The translations under genes and the position numbers were made by a program. 64,000 nt of DNA from Sandaracinus sp. Lineage in GTDB: Bacteria; Myxococcota_A; Polyangia; Polyangiales; Houyiibacteriaceae. Shown here piece after piece: positions 32,152 to 40,612 of the stretch; the first letter of the stretch is position 1, and every line of letters starts with the position of its first letter. The notes beneath the pieces are model-generated. The model saw only the letters and a list, made by a program, of their open reading frames with translations. It made no database searches and was not told where the DNA came from. Where the stretch lies: positions 1 through 64,000 of the forward strand of contig PABA01000235.1 in assembly GCA_002699025.1 (NCBI GenBank), given 5' to 3'.

Positions 32152-34382
32152 TGCGGGGCGTTCCGATGCGGCCTCGTGGCTCGGTGCGGCGCGGCTCGGT
32201 GCGGCGCGGCTCGGTGCGGCGCGACTCGGTGCGGCGCGGATCGATGCTCCCTCGCCGGTCGCTCGGCGTGGAGGGCGTCCTCGGCGTGCTGGCGCTCGCG
32301 TTCCTCGCGGGGTGCTCGCTGCTGAACGCGCCGGACGAGGACCTGCTCGAGGCGGACGCGGGCATGGACGGCGGCTTCGACGCGGGGGACGGAGGCGACG
32401 CCGGCGACGCGGGGGACGGAGGCGACGCGGGCGATGGAGGGGACGCGGGCGACGCCTGGGTGCCGCCGCCGGAGGACTGCGACAACGGCGTCGACGACGA
32501 CGAGGACGGCCTCGTGGACTGCGAGGACTTCGAGTGCGCCGAGGCGGAGGGCGCGGCCTGCTGCGGCGTGGTCGACACGCCCCTGCTCGCGCTGAGCGCC
32601 TGGCCCCCGGACCTGACGGCGGACTGGAGCTCGAGCCGGCCGGCGGACGACATCTACCCGCGCGTCGACGGCGGGCGCCTCGTGGAGTTCGACGACCCGG
32701 AGCCCTTCGCGGCGGTCTGGGAGGACTGCGTCCCGCTCGCCCTCGGCGCGAGCTTCGAGGCGCGCTTCCGGCCGCTGGGCCCGGACGGGCACGGCTGCGA
32801 GGAGGGCGGGCGCTGCGAGGACTTCGCGGCCTGGGTGCTCAGCCCGGTGGAGGCGCAGCTGGCTGGCGCCCGGCTCCTCGACGAGGTCGCCGTGACCGTC
32901 TTCGCGAACGGCCGGCTCGAGGTCACGCAGGCCGGCGACGTCTTGGCGAGCGAGGCGCTCGAGCCGCTGGCGGTCGGCGACTACGTGATGACGGCGACGC
33001 TCACGCCGACCGTGCGCATGGACGGGCGCGCGGGGCTCCAGGTGGCCGTGGAGGTCGTGAGCTCGCGCGGGGGGGCGCCCGTCTTCGAGTGGGTCGGCGC
33101 GCCCATCGAGCTCGCGAACCTGATCGACGACGCGCTCGGCTGCCGGCAGGTGCCGGGGCTCTTCCTGGCGTTCGAGGGGCGCGGGGACGGAACCGAGGTC
33201 GGCGAGCGGGTGCGCGTGGAGCCGCTCGAGTGCGTGAACCCGAGCCAGTTCGAGCAGACGCTGCGGCCGCTCACGGCGGGGGAGGTCGCGGGGGCGGAGA
33301 CGGCGAGCCTCGGCTTCGAGCCGCCGCCCGGGACGGGCACGGGGATCTCCTGGGCCGACGAGGCGATCCGCGCGCCGACGCTGCTGGGCACCGGCGAGCC
33401 GGGGAGCGAGCAGTGGCACGTGATGGTCGAGGGGACGAACGACCAGCCCGAGCTCGAGCTCAGCGTGCGCGTGGGCTACGCGATCGGGCACGCCTTCGAG
33501 GACGTGGACCGCTGGAACACGGACGAGTGGAGCGACAGCTCGGGCGTGCCGCGGCTCGGGGCGCAGCCGCCCTCCTGCGCCGACATGAGCTGCCCGGGGG
33601 AGCCGCCGGCGACGAGCTATCGCGAGCCCTACCTCTTCGAGACCGAGGACGGGAGCCGCTTCGTCGCGTTCGCCGTGGAGCTCGGGGAGGCGAGCGAGGT
33701 CTTCGGGCTGGCCTACGCGGAGGCGGATGGGCTCGGGCGGATCGCGTCGAGCTTCATGCTGCTCGAGCCGGGCGACGTGGCGGCGCTGAGCGAGGACGGG
33801 GCGAGCTGCCGGTCGCTGCGGGACCCGGCGATCGTGCCGCGGGCGGGGATGGGCGGGCGCTACTGGCTCTTCTTCACCTGCGAGACGGAGGGAGGGTCGA
33901 CGATTCGGGCGCAGGCGCTCCGCTCGAACCTCGGGCCGCTCGAGCCGGACGAGAGCGTGGAGGGCGTGGAGGTGCTGCCCGGCGGGCTCGAGCTCGGGGA
34001 GTTCGCGCGGGACGGGGTGTACGGGCCGGAGCTGATCGTCGACCCGCAGCGGGGCGAGGTGAACCCGGTCTTCCGGCTGTGGTTCCTCGGGCGCTCCAAC
34101 CTGGCGGGCGCGAGCGTGGGGCTGGCGGTCGGTCAGGCGAAGGGGGCGGCGAGCGAGCTGCCGGACTTCCAGGCCTACCCGGCGAACCCGGTGCTCCGGC
34201 CGACCGATCGGGCGCTCCGCTCCTGCGCCGAGTGCACGATCCAGGGCTTCGCGGTCGCGCGGCATCCGGACGACGTGGGGGCGCTGCGCTTCCTCTTCGG
34301 GCTGCGCGTGCCGGAGGCCGATGGGCGGCGCTACGAGCTCCTGCCGCTCGACCAGCCCTGGCGGCCGGAGGCGGCCGAGTGA
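32151..34382 (+). CDS. Cys-rich lipoprotein with propeller-like C-terminus (paralog 1 of 4)
   Basis: The 743-residue protein has an N-terminus with four xSVRR repeats (residues 10-29), then a signal sequence with lipobox LAGC at about residue 55. A DAGDGG-type linker of about 30 residues leads to an acidic Cys module: CDNGVDDDEDGLVDC, CAEAEGAACC. The middle resembles a concanavalin-like lectin fold. The C-terminal half has segments like RDPAIVPRAGMGGRYWLFFTCETEGG and YGPELIVDPQRGEVNPVFRLWFLG, which recall five-bladed propellers of the GH43/GH32 type; no catalytic residues can be assigned. It starts in the PEGA gene stop. ATGs at 32166 and 32244 are alternatives. Confidence 0.65.
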   Translation: MRGVPMRPRGSVRRGSVRRGSVRRDSVRRGSMLPRRSLGVEGVLGVLALAFLAGCSLLNAPDEDLLEADAGMDGGFDAGDGGDAGDAGDGGDAGDGGDAGDAWVPPPEDCDNGVDDDEDGLVDCEDFECAEAEGAACCGVVDTPLLALSAWPPDLTADWSSSRPADDIYPRVDGGRLVEFDDPEPFAAVWEDCVPLALGASFEARFRPLGPDGHGCEEGGRCEDFAAWVLSPVEAQLAGARLLDEVAVTVFANGRLEVTQAGDVLASEALEPLAVGDYVMTATLTPTVRMDGRAGLQVAVEVVSSRGGAPVFEWVGAPIELANLIDDALGCRQVPGLFLAFEGRGDGTEVGERVRVEPLECVNPSQFEQTLRPLTAGEVAGAETASLGFEPPPGTGTGISWADEAIRAPTLLGTGEPGSEQWHVMVEGTNDQPELELSVRVGYAIGHAFEDVDRWNTDEWSDSSGVPRLGAQPPSCADMSCPGEPPATSYREPYLFETEDGSRFVAFAVELGEASEVFGLAYAEADGLGRIASSFMLLEPGDVAALSEDGASCRSLRDPAIVPRAGMGGRYWLFFTCETEGGSTIRAQALRSNLGPLEPDESVEGVEVLPGGLELGEFARDGVYGPELIVDPQRGEVNPVFRLWFLGRSNLAGASVGLAVGQAKGAASELPDFQAYPANPVLRPTDRALRSCAECTIQGFAVARHPDDVGALRFLFGLRVPEADGRRYELLPLDQPWRPEAAE
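32178..32237. repeat. Four 15-bp tandem repeats in a lipoprotein signal region
   Basis: The unit GGCTCGGTGCGGCGC occurs four times (the fourth begins GACTC). It encodes GSVRR and DSVRR in the positively charged n-region, before the hydrophobic part of the signal peptide. The repeat adds two Arg per copy and keeps the frame. Confidence 0.9.
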
Positions 34383-36142
34383 GCGCGGGGGCCCGGGGGG
34401 CGCTCTTCGTCGCCGCGATGCTGGTGGGCTGCGCGGCGTTGGACGAGGGGCCGAGCGGGGCCGGGGGCGATGGGGGGCCCGGGGACCTGGCGCGGGACGG
34501 CGGCGGGGGACTCGCGGACGCGGGGGTGCCGTCGATCGACGCGGGGGCGGCCGAGCCCTCGCCGGGGGTGCCCGCCGATCCGGACCGCTCGGGGGACTTC
34601 TCGGAGGCGCCGCCTTCGGGCGTCGACGGGGCGGGAGACGTCGCCGGGCGGCGCTCTTGCTACGACGGCGCGGACAACGACGGGGAGGGCGGCGAGGACT
34701 GCGAGGACCCGGGCTGCGAGGGGCTGGCGAGCTGCTGCGTGGGCGACGGGGATTGCTGCGGGCCGGACCCGGCGGCGGTGGCGCTCGGGGGGTCGTACGT
34801 CGGCTGCGCGGATGCGGAGAGCTGCCTGCGCGCGGAGGACGTGCCCTTCGGCGAGGGGGTGCGGGGGAGCGCGCGGGGGATCGTGCCGGCGGGGGACGCG
34901 GGGGGCGATGGGGGCTTCGCGTTCGGGGCCTTCGACCTCTCGACGCGGCGGGTGGTGCTGGACGCGGTGATCGATCCGGCGACGGAGTGTGGCGTGGGGT
35001 GCCTCGAGACGCTGGGCGTGGGCGTGGGCGTGGCGGCGCCGCCGAGCGGGTCCGGGCAGGTGGTCTCGGCGTCGGTGGCGCTCGTGTACGCGGGGGCGCG
35101 GGACGAGGTGGGGCTGCAGCTCGGGGATCGGCTCGTGCGGCGGGTGGCGCGGGAGGGGGCGACCGAGTGGGGGCTCGTGCTCCGGCCGACCGGGGCCGTG
35201 GCGCTGACGCGGGGTGGGGTGAGCGTCGTGGAGGTCGCGGGGGCGTTCGCGCCCGGGCCGGCGGTGGGGCTGGTGTACGGGCGGAGCCGGAACCCGGGGG
35301 CCACGGCGCCGGCGCCGGTCGCGCTGGCGTCGCTGGGGGTGGAGACGGAGCTCTGCGACGTGCCGGGGACCTGGCGCGAGCGGCGGGCGCTCGGGCAGAC
35401 CGGGGAGGCGCCGAGCCTGGCGCGGCGGGATGGGGAGACGTGGATCGCGTGGGCCGAGGCGGGGGCGCTGCGCGTGGCGCGGGAGGGCGTCGAGGGGGCG
35501 CTCGAGCGGCTCGAGGGGCCGGTCGTGGACGCGGCCTGGGCGGCCGGGGGCGTCGGGGATCCGGAGCTCTGGCCGGGGGAGGAAGGCTGGGAGCTCTACT
35601 TCACCGCGCGGGGGGCGGACGGGACGTCGGAGATCGGTCACGCGGCGCTCGGGGAGGGGGGCTGGGAGGTCGAGCGGCTCGGGATCGGGGGGGCGGCGCC
35701 GACGGTGGCGGAGGCCGGGGATGGGACGCGCGTCTTGCTGGTGCGCGATGCGGCGGCCTGGCGGGTGTACACGGGGGCCGGGGGCGCGTGGGCGGCGCTC
35801 GGCGGGAGCGACCTCGACGTGGTGACGGCGCCGGCGGAGGACGAGGTGCTCGGCGGGGCGTCCCTGGTGGTGCACGACGGGGCCTGGCAGCTGCATCTGG
35901 CGCGGCGGCGGGGGACGCGCTGGCGGGTGGCGCTCTATGCGTCCGACGAGCTGGTCGCGTGGCGGCCGCTCGGGGTGGGGCTCGAGGGGGACGGCGAGGG
36001 CTTCGACCGGCTGGGGGTGCGGGCCGTGGACGTGTGGGCCGAGGGGCCGCGGCTCGAGGCCGTGTACGTGGGCGACGACGGGCAGGGTGGCGCGGCGCTC
36101 GGGCGGACCTGGCGCCCGGCCACGGACCAGGGGTCGCGCTGA
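34379..36142 (+). CDS. Cys-rich lipoprotein with propeller-like C-terminus (paralog 2 of 4)
   Basis: The 587-residue protein has a signal peptide with lipobox LVGC, a Gly/Asp-rich linker, then the family Cys module SCYDGADNDGEGGEDC...GLASCCVGDGDCC. A conserved middle motif reads YGRSRNPGATA, and the C-terminus has LARRRGTRWRVALYASDELVAWR. The segments GDPELWPGEEGWELYFTARG suggest propeller blades. It shares these motifs with the two downstream paralogs more closely than with the upstream one. The GTG start overlaps the previous stop (GTGA). The DNA is extremely G-rich. Function unknown; a surface binding protein is inferred. Confidence 0.65.
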   Translation: MSAGARGALFVAAMLVGCAALDEGPSGAGGDGGPGDLARDGGGGLADAGVPSIDAGAAEPSPGVPADPDRSGDFSEAPPSGVDGAGDVAGRRSCYDGADNDGEGGEDCEDPGCEGLASCCVGDGDCCGPDPAAVALGGSYVGCADAESCLRAEDVPFGEGVRGSARGIVPAGDAGGDGGFAFGAFDLSTRRVVLDAVIDPATECGVGCLETLGVGVGVAAPPSGSGQVVSASVALVYAGARDEVGLQLGDRLVRRVAREGATEWGLVLRPTGAVALTRGGVSVVEVAGAFAPGPAVGLVYGRSRNPGATAPAPVALASLGVETELCDVPGTWRERRALGQTGEAPSLARRDGETWIAWAEAGALRVAREGVEGALERLEGPVVDAAWAAGGVGDPELWPGEEGWELYFTARGADGTSEIGHAALGEGGWEVERLGIGGAAPTVAEAGDGTRVLLVRDAAAWRVYTGAGGAWAALGGSDLDVVTAPAEDEVLGGASLVVHDGAWQLHLARRRGTRWRVALYASDELVAWRPLGVGLEGDGEGFDRLGVRAVDVWAEGPRLEAVYVGDDGQGGAALGRTWRPATDQGSR

Positions 36143-36829
36143 GAGCTCCCGGCGCGCGGGCCCGAGCTCGTGCTGTCGTGGGTCCCGCCGTGGCTCCGGC
36201 CCTGGGGGACCGGGCCGAGGTCCGTTCGGGCGCGGACGCCGCCCGGGAGTCCTGCGGACGCCGCCCGGGAGTCCTGCGGGCGCCGCCCGGGAGTCCTGCG
36301 GACGCCGCCCGGGAGTCCTGCGGACGCCGCCCGGGAGTCCTGCGGACGCCGCCCGGGAGTCCTGCGGACGCCAGCCCGGGAGTCCTGCGGGCGCCAACTC
36401 GGAGTCCTGCGGACGCCGCCCGGGAGTCCTGCGGACGCCAGCCCGGGAGTCCTGCGGGCGCCAACCCGGAGTCCTGCGGACGCAGTTTCGAGCGGGGCTG
36501 AGATGACGCAGGGTAAGCCACTGGAATTGTTGGATTCACCTTCGAAGCGGGGAGGAGGTGAAGGGCTGGCTGGTATCGTTCGTGATTGTCTCGTTCGGAT
36601 TTGTTGAACGAAGCGGGCGTATGTTCGACGGGTGGGTGAAACGAGATGGCGAGGCGGGGCTCCGGCCCGCGGGCGAGGGCGGATGGGCGCGGGGCCGCCA
36701 GCGCGCGGCCGCGGGAAGGCGCGTTCGGATCGTGGCTGCGCGGATCCGCCCCGGGATGGGCGGGCTGGCACGGCGTGGCACGCTGGGGCGGCCCTCGCCT
36801 CTGGTACGGCGCGTGAATAAGCTACGAGC
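36143..36829. other. 687-nt gap with a 22-bp tandem array and a less GC-rich tail
   Basis: No convincing gene is present. The left half holds the 22-bp array described separately. From about 36500 to 36640 the sequence is visibly less GC-rich (for example GGAATTGTTGGATTC, CGTTCGTGATTGTCTCGTT), which fits a promoter region for the lipoprotein pair downstream. A 107-codon ORF at 36558 lacks family features and is not called. Confidence 0.6.
36231..36485. repeat. 22-bp tandem array, about 11 copies
   Basis: The unit GCCCGGGAGTCCTGCGGACGCC repeats head to tail with a 22-bp period from 36241 (units at 36241, 36263, 36285, 36307, 36329, 36351), then with 1-nt slips and small changes (AACTCGGAGT, AACCCGGAGT) up to about 36485. 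Each unit contains GTCC-TGC-GGAC, a small inverted repeat. The period is two helical turns. There are no spacers. Confidence 0.9.
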
Positions 36830-38608
36830 GTGCGTCTCCTCCTCCCGCTGCTCGCAGTCGCGCTCGGATGCGCCGGCCTGAGCGAGCCCCTCTCCCGCGA
36901 TGACGGCGGAGACGGCGGCGCGTCGCCGGCCGACGCGGGCAGTCCCGTCGAGCAGCAGGACGGGGGGCCGGGCATGGGGCTGGACGCCGGCGCCGGCGCG
37001 GACGCGGGGCCGAGCGTGCCCGCCTTCGAGGGCATCCCCGCCGATCCGGAGCGGTTCCTGGACGGCGCCGCCGAGGACCCGAGCCTCGGCGCCACACCCG
37101 GGGCCGGCCGCGCGACCTGCTACGACGAGCTCGACAACGACGGCTTCGGCGGGCTCGACTGCGCCGTGGATCGCTGCCGGGCCCTCGCCTCCTGCTGCGT
37201 CGACGCGGGCGACTGCTGCGCCCCCATGGGCGCCGAGGCGCCGCTCCCCGCAGAGCTCGTCTTCGACTGCGGCGACGCGCCCCTCGAGAGCTGCCTCGCC
37301 GTCGAGCCCTTCGGCCAGCCGCGGCCCTTCGTGGACGACGCGGCCCTCGCCTTCGGTGGCGACGCCGAGTTCGACAGCGGCCTCCTCGTCGGCGCGCCCG
37401 TGGACCTCCGCACCACGCGCGTCCGCGTGGGCGCCCGCTTCGCGCACGGGGCCTGCGAGGGGAGCTGCCTCGAGAGCGCGGCGATGGGCTTCACGGCGCA
37501 GGCCGCGCTCGACGACGAGACCCATGTGCGGCCCCTGGTGGCGCTCCAGCTCTCGCCCTCCCGCGAGGCGGCCCACGTGCTGGTCGGCGACGCCGTGGTC
37601 GCGCGCCTCCCGCTCGGTGAGGAGGAGGCGCGCTGGGAGCTCGAGCTCCGGCCGACGGGGGAGGCCTTCGTCTGGCGGGACGAGACGCAGCTCGCCCGGG
37701 TCCGCTACGCGACCGTGCGCGAGGCGCGCCTCGTGCTCTGGGGCCACAGTCGCAACCCGGGGGCGACGGACGTCCAGCGCGCCCGCCTGCTCGAGCTCGA
37801 CGCGAGCGCCGAGCGCTGCGGCATGGCCGACGCCTGGGAGGGGCCGAGCGAGCTCGGGCTCGACGCCGTCTCCGAGCCGGCCCGGGTGTCGGTGGTCGAG
37901 GCCGCCGGCGCGCGCTGGATGCTGGTGCTCGGCGAGGGCTCGGGCGCGGACCTCTTCCGCGACGACGCCGCCGTGGAGGCCGCGGCGCTCCCGGAGGGGG
38001 CGAGGGAGGCGACGCTCGCGGCCGGCCCGAGCGGAGAGCTCGAGCTCTGGTACCTCGCCGGCCCGGACGCGCGCCTTCACCGGGCGCCCTGGACCGAGGC
38101 CGAGGGCGCGGCCGGCTGGGGCGAGGCCGAGGACGTGGGCGCGCCGCTCCCGGAAGGTTTCGCGGCGCCGAGCGTGCTCCATCACCGCGGCCACGAGATC
38201 GTCGTCGCCGAGGGGGCCGGCGGCCTCGTGCTCCTCGCGCGCGGCCCGGCGACGATGGGCGCCTGGCGCGACCTCTCGGAGGGCCTCGGGGGCGTGCCCG
38301 CGGGCGCTCGCGCGCCGAGCCTGATCGTCCACGGCGACGCCTACCTCCTCCACTACGGGACCCGCAGCGGCACGCGCTGGTACGTGGGCCTCCTCGCGAG
38401 CGACGAGCTCCTCGCCTGGCGCGACGTGGGCGCGCGGGTCTTCGCCGGCGGCGCGGCCTTCGACGCACGCGGCGCCAGCGCCCCGAGCGTGCTCTCCGAG
38501 GGCGACGCGCTCCGGCTCCACTACGTCGCGCACGACGGCGTCACCCGCCACCTCGCCACGACGCGCCGGGTCGCGCCGCGGGCTGCCCGCTTCGAGGAGG
38601 CCTCGTGA
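36830..38608 (+). CDS. Cys-rich lipoprotein with propeller-like C-terminus (paralog 3 of 4)
   Basis: The 592-residue protein starts with a short signal peptide and a lipobox-like ALGC, then an Asp/Gly-rich linker. The Cys module is TCYDELDNDGFGGLDC...ALASCCVDAGDCC. The middle shows WGHSRNPGATD and the C-terminus LHYGTRSGTRWYVGLLASDELLAWR, in the same order as in paralogs 2 and 4. Blade-like stretches such as GELELWYLAGPDARLHRAPW are present. The GTG at 36830 begins right at the signal peptide; no clear Shine-Dalgarno is seen. Its stop overlaps the next gene (GTGA). Confidence 0.65.
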   Translation: MRLLLPLLAVALGCAGLSEPLSRDDGGDGGASPADAGSPVEQQDGGPGMGLDAGAGADAGPSVPAFEGIPADPERFLDGAAEDPSLGATPGAGRATCYDELDNDGFGGLDCAVDRCRALASCCVDAGDCCAPMGAEAPLPAELVFDCGDAPLESCLAVEPFGQPRPFVDDAALAFGGDAEFDSGLLVGAPVDLRTTRVRVGARFAHGACEGSCLESAAMGFTAQAALDDETHVRPLVALQLSPSREAAHVLVGDAVVARLPLGEEEARWELELRPTGEAFVWRDETQLARVRYATVREARLVLWGHSRNPGATDVQRARLLELDASAERCGMADAWEGPSELGLDAVSEPARVSVVEAAGARWMLVLGEGSGADLFRDDAAVEAAALPEGAREATLAAGPSGELELWYLAGPDARLHRAPWTEAEGAAGWGEAEDVGAPLPEGFAAPSVLHHRGHEIVVAEGAGGLVLLARGPATMGAWRDLSEGLGGVPAGARAPSLIVHGDAYLLHYGTRSGTRWYVGLLASDELLAWRDVGARVFAGGAAFDARGASAPSVLSEGDALRLHYVAHDGVTRHLATTRRVAPRAARFEEAS

Positions 38609-40428
38609 GGCCGACGCTCCTCCTCCTGCTCGCGGTGGCGTTCGGCTGCAGTGACGACGGCGGCGCCGCCGACTCCGACGCGGGCCTGCCGCCGGGCGCC
38701 GACGGTGGCGTCTTCGGGGACGCGGGCCCTTCGCCGGCCGCGGACGCCGGCATGGAGTCGCCTGCCGAGGGGGAGCCCCTGCCGACGGCGCCGGACTACG
38801 ACCTCGGCTCGCGCTTCGAGGGCGCGGACGACGGCGCCGGAGCCGGCTCCTGCTTCGACGGCGAGGACAACGACCGGGGCGTCGACGCGAGCGAGCCCGA
38901 CGGCATCGACTGCGAGGACGCCGACTGCGCGAGCTTGCGGAGCTGCTGCGTCGGACGCGCGACCTGCTGCGAGCCCATCGCGGCGCCCATCGGCTTCGCG
39001 GCGGGCGCGCTCGCGGGCTGCGACGACCTCGAGGCGTGCCTCCCGGAGGCGACCCCCTTCGGAGACCCGGCGCCCTTCCTCGACGGCGACCCGGCGGGGC
39101 TCGGGCTGGCCGGGGACTCGGAGTACGACAGCGGCCTCCACTGGGACGCGACGACGGACCTGCGCACCGAGGCCGTGAGCGTGGAGGCCACCTTCCAGCC
39201 GCCCGGCGACTGCGGCAGCACCTGCCTCGAGAGCGTCGCCTTCGGTTTCACGGAGCAGCAAGGCCTCGCCGATCGGGAGCACGTGGAGCCGCTGGTGGCG
39301 CTCGTGGCGAGCGGCGCGCGCTCGGAGGTGCGGCTCCTCGCCGACGGCGCCGAGATCGCGCGCTGGGACGAGCCGGCGACCGGGCCCGTGCGCTGGACCC
39401 TCCGCCTCGCGCCCACGGGCGCGCTCGAGGTGGAGCGCGAGGACGAGCTCCTGCTCGCGCGCGCCGGGGGCTTCCGGCCCGCCGCGGCGCACCTCGTCGC
39501 CTGGGGCCACAGCCGAAACCCCTCGGCGAGCGACCCGATGGGCGCGCGCCTCGAGGAGCTCGCGGTCACGGTCGAGCGCTGCGACATGCCCCGCGCCTGG
39601 AGCGCTCGCGAGCCGGTCGAGCTCGCGCTCGCCGGCGCCCTGACCTTCGACCCGGCGGACGCGGCGAGCCCGAGCGTCGCGCGCGACCTCGCGGGGCGGC
39701 TCACGCTCGCATTCCTCCACCAGGGCGACCTCTTCGTCGCGAAGCGGCCGAGCGAGGCGGAGCCCGCGCGCTTCCTCCTGACGACGGCCCGCGACGAGCC
39801 GGCGCTCCCGGACCCGGGCAGCGGCCCCGAGCTGGTCGAGGCCGACGACGGCTTCTGGCTCTACACCGCCGGGCCCGAGGGGATCCGCCGACGCACGATG
39901 GACGACGCGGCGGAGGTCTTCGGTGACGCCGAGCCCGTGCTCTCGCCCGTCCCGCTGGGCGCGCTGCAGGTGGACGCGCCGACCGTCGCGGAGGTGCCCG
40001 CGACCACCAGCCGGCCCGAGCGCTGGGCCATGGTCGTGCGCGCGGACGAGACCCGGCTCGTGGCCGTGGCGTCGACGGACGGCCGGAGCTGGCGCTACTG
40101 GAGCGAGGTCCCCGCATCGCTCCTGAACGTGGACGCCATCGGCGAGCCCTCCTTGAGCGTGGGCGGGGGCGTCTATCAGCTGCACGTGGCGGTGCGGCGG
40201 GGCACGCGCTGGCGGGAGGCGCTCTTCGTGAGCGACGAGCTGCTCTACTGGCGCCTGGTCGACGAGGCCGCGCTGGGGCCCGACGCGCTGCCGAGCGATC
40301 GGGTGGGCGTGCGCGCGGGCGACGCGGTGGTCGGCGACGGAGAGGTGGAGGTCTTCCACCTCGGGCTCGACGGCCAGCGCACCACGCTCCAGCGCGCGGT
40401 CCGGCCGCTCCCGACGCCTTCGCTCTGA
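38605..40428 (+). CDS. Cys-rich lipoprotein with propeller-like C-terminus (paralog 4 of 4)
   Basis: The 607-residue protein starts MRPTLLLLLAVAFGC, a compact lipoprotein signal, and has a linker rich in Asp, Gly and Ala. The Cys module is SCFDGEDNDRG...GIDCEDADCASLRSCCVGRATCC. WGHSRNPSASD and LHVAVRRGTRWREALFVSDELLYWR repeat the family motifs. It differs from paralog 3 mainly in linker length and loops. The GTG start overlaps the stop of paralog 3. It is convergent with the pheA-like gene; the 184-nt gap between them holds short TCGCCTGCTCGGCGCT-type repeats. Confidence 0.65.
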   Translation: MRPTLLLLLAVAFGCSDDGGAADSDAGLPPGADGGVFGDAGPSPAADAGMESPAEGEPLPTAPDYDLGSRFEGADDGAGAGSCFDGEDNDRGVDASEPDGIDCEDADCASLRSCCVGRATCCEPIAAPIGFAAGALAGCDDLEACLPEATPFGDPAPFLDGDPAGLGLAGDSEYDSGLHWDATTDLRTEAVSVEATFQPPGDCGSTCLESVAFGFTEQQGLADREHVEPLVALVASGARSEVRLLADGAEIARWDEPATGPVRWTLRLAPTGALEVEREDELLLARAGGFRPAAAHLVAWGHSRNPSASDPMGARLEELAVTVERCDMPRAWSAREPVELALAGALTFDPADAASPSVARDLAGRLTLAFLHQGDLFVAKRPSEAEPARFLLTTARDEPALPDPGSGPELVEADDGFWLYTAGPEGIRRRTMDDAAEVFGDAEPVLSPVPLGALQVDAPTVAEVPATTSRPERWAMVVRADETRLVAVASTDGRSWRYWSEVPASLLNVDAIGEPSLSVGGGVYQLHVAVRRGTRWREALFVSDELLYWRLVDEAALGPDALPSDRVGVRAGDAVVGDGEVEVFHLGLDGQRTTLQRAVRPLPTPSL

Positions 40429-40612
40429 TCGCCGACGAGAGGAGACGCCCGCGGCGCGCCACGCGGAGGCCGGCGGGCGGACGGGACGGCGGGCGGACGG
40501 GACGCCCGCGCCGACGACGCGCTCGGGATGAGCCGCTCGCCTGCTCGGCGCTCGCGTGCTCGGCGTTCGCCTGCTCGACGTCCCCCACTGGGCACCCGAC
40601 GACGTCGAGCGC

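Noticed and set aside
34331-36397. A 688-codon minus-strand frame across paralog 2 and the 22-bp array
   Set aside because: The translation is Pro/Arg/His-rich without family motifs, while the plus strand encodes a lipoprotein with paralogs.
36231-36485. CRISPR array
   Set aside because: The 22-bp units are directly joined with no unique spacers, and no cas gene is near.
36558-36881. Small ORF of 107 codons starting MKGWLVSFVIVSFGFVE
   Set aside because: Only the first 25 residues look protein-like; the rest is Arg/Gly-rich and it overlaps the start of the next lipoprotein gene.
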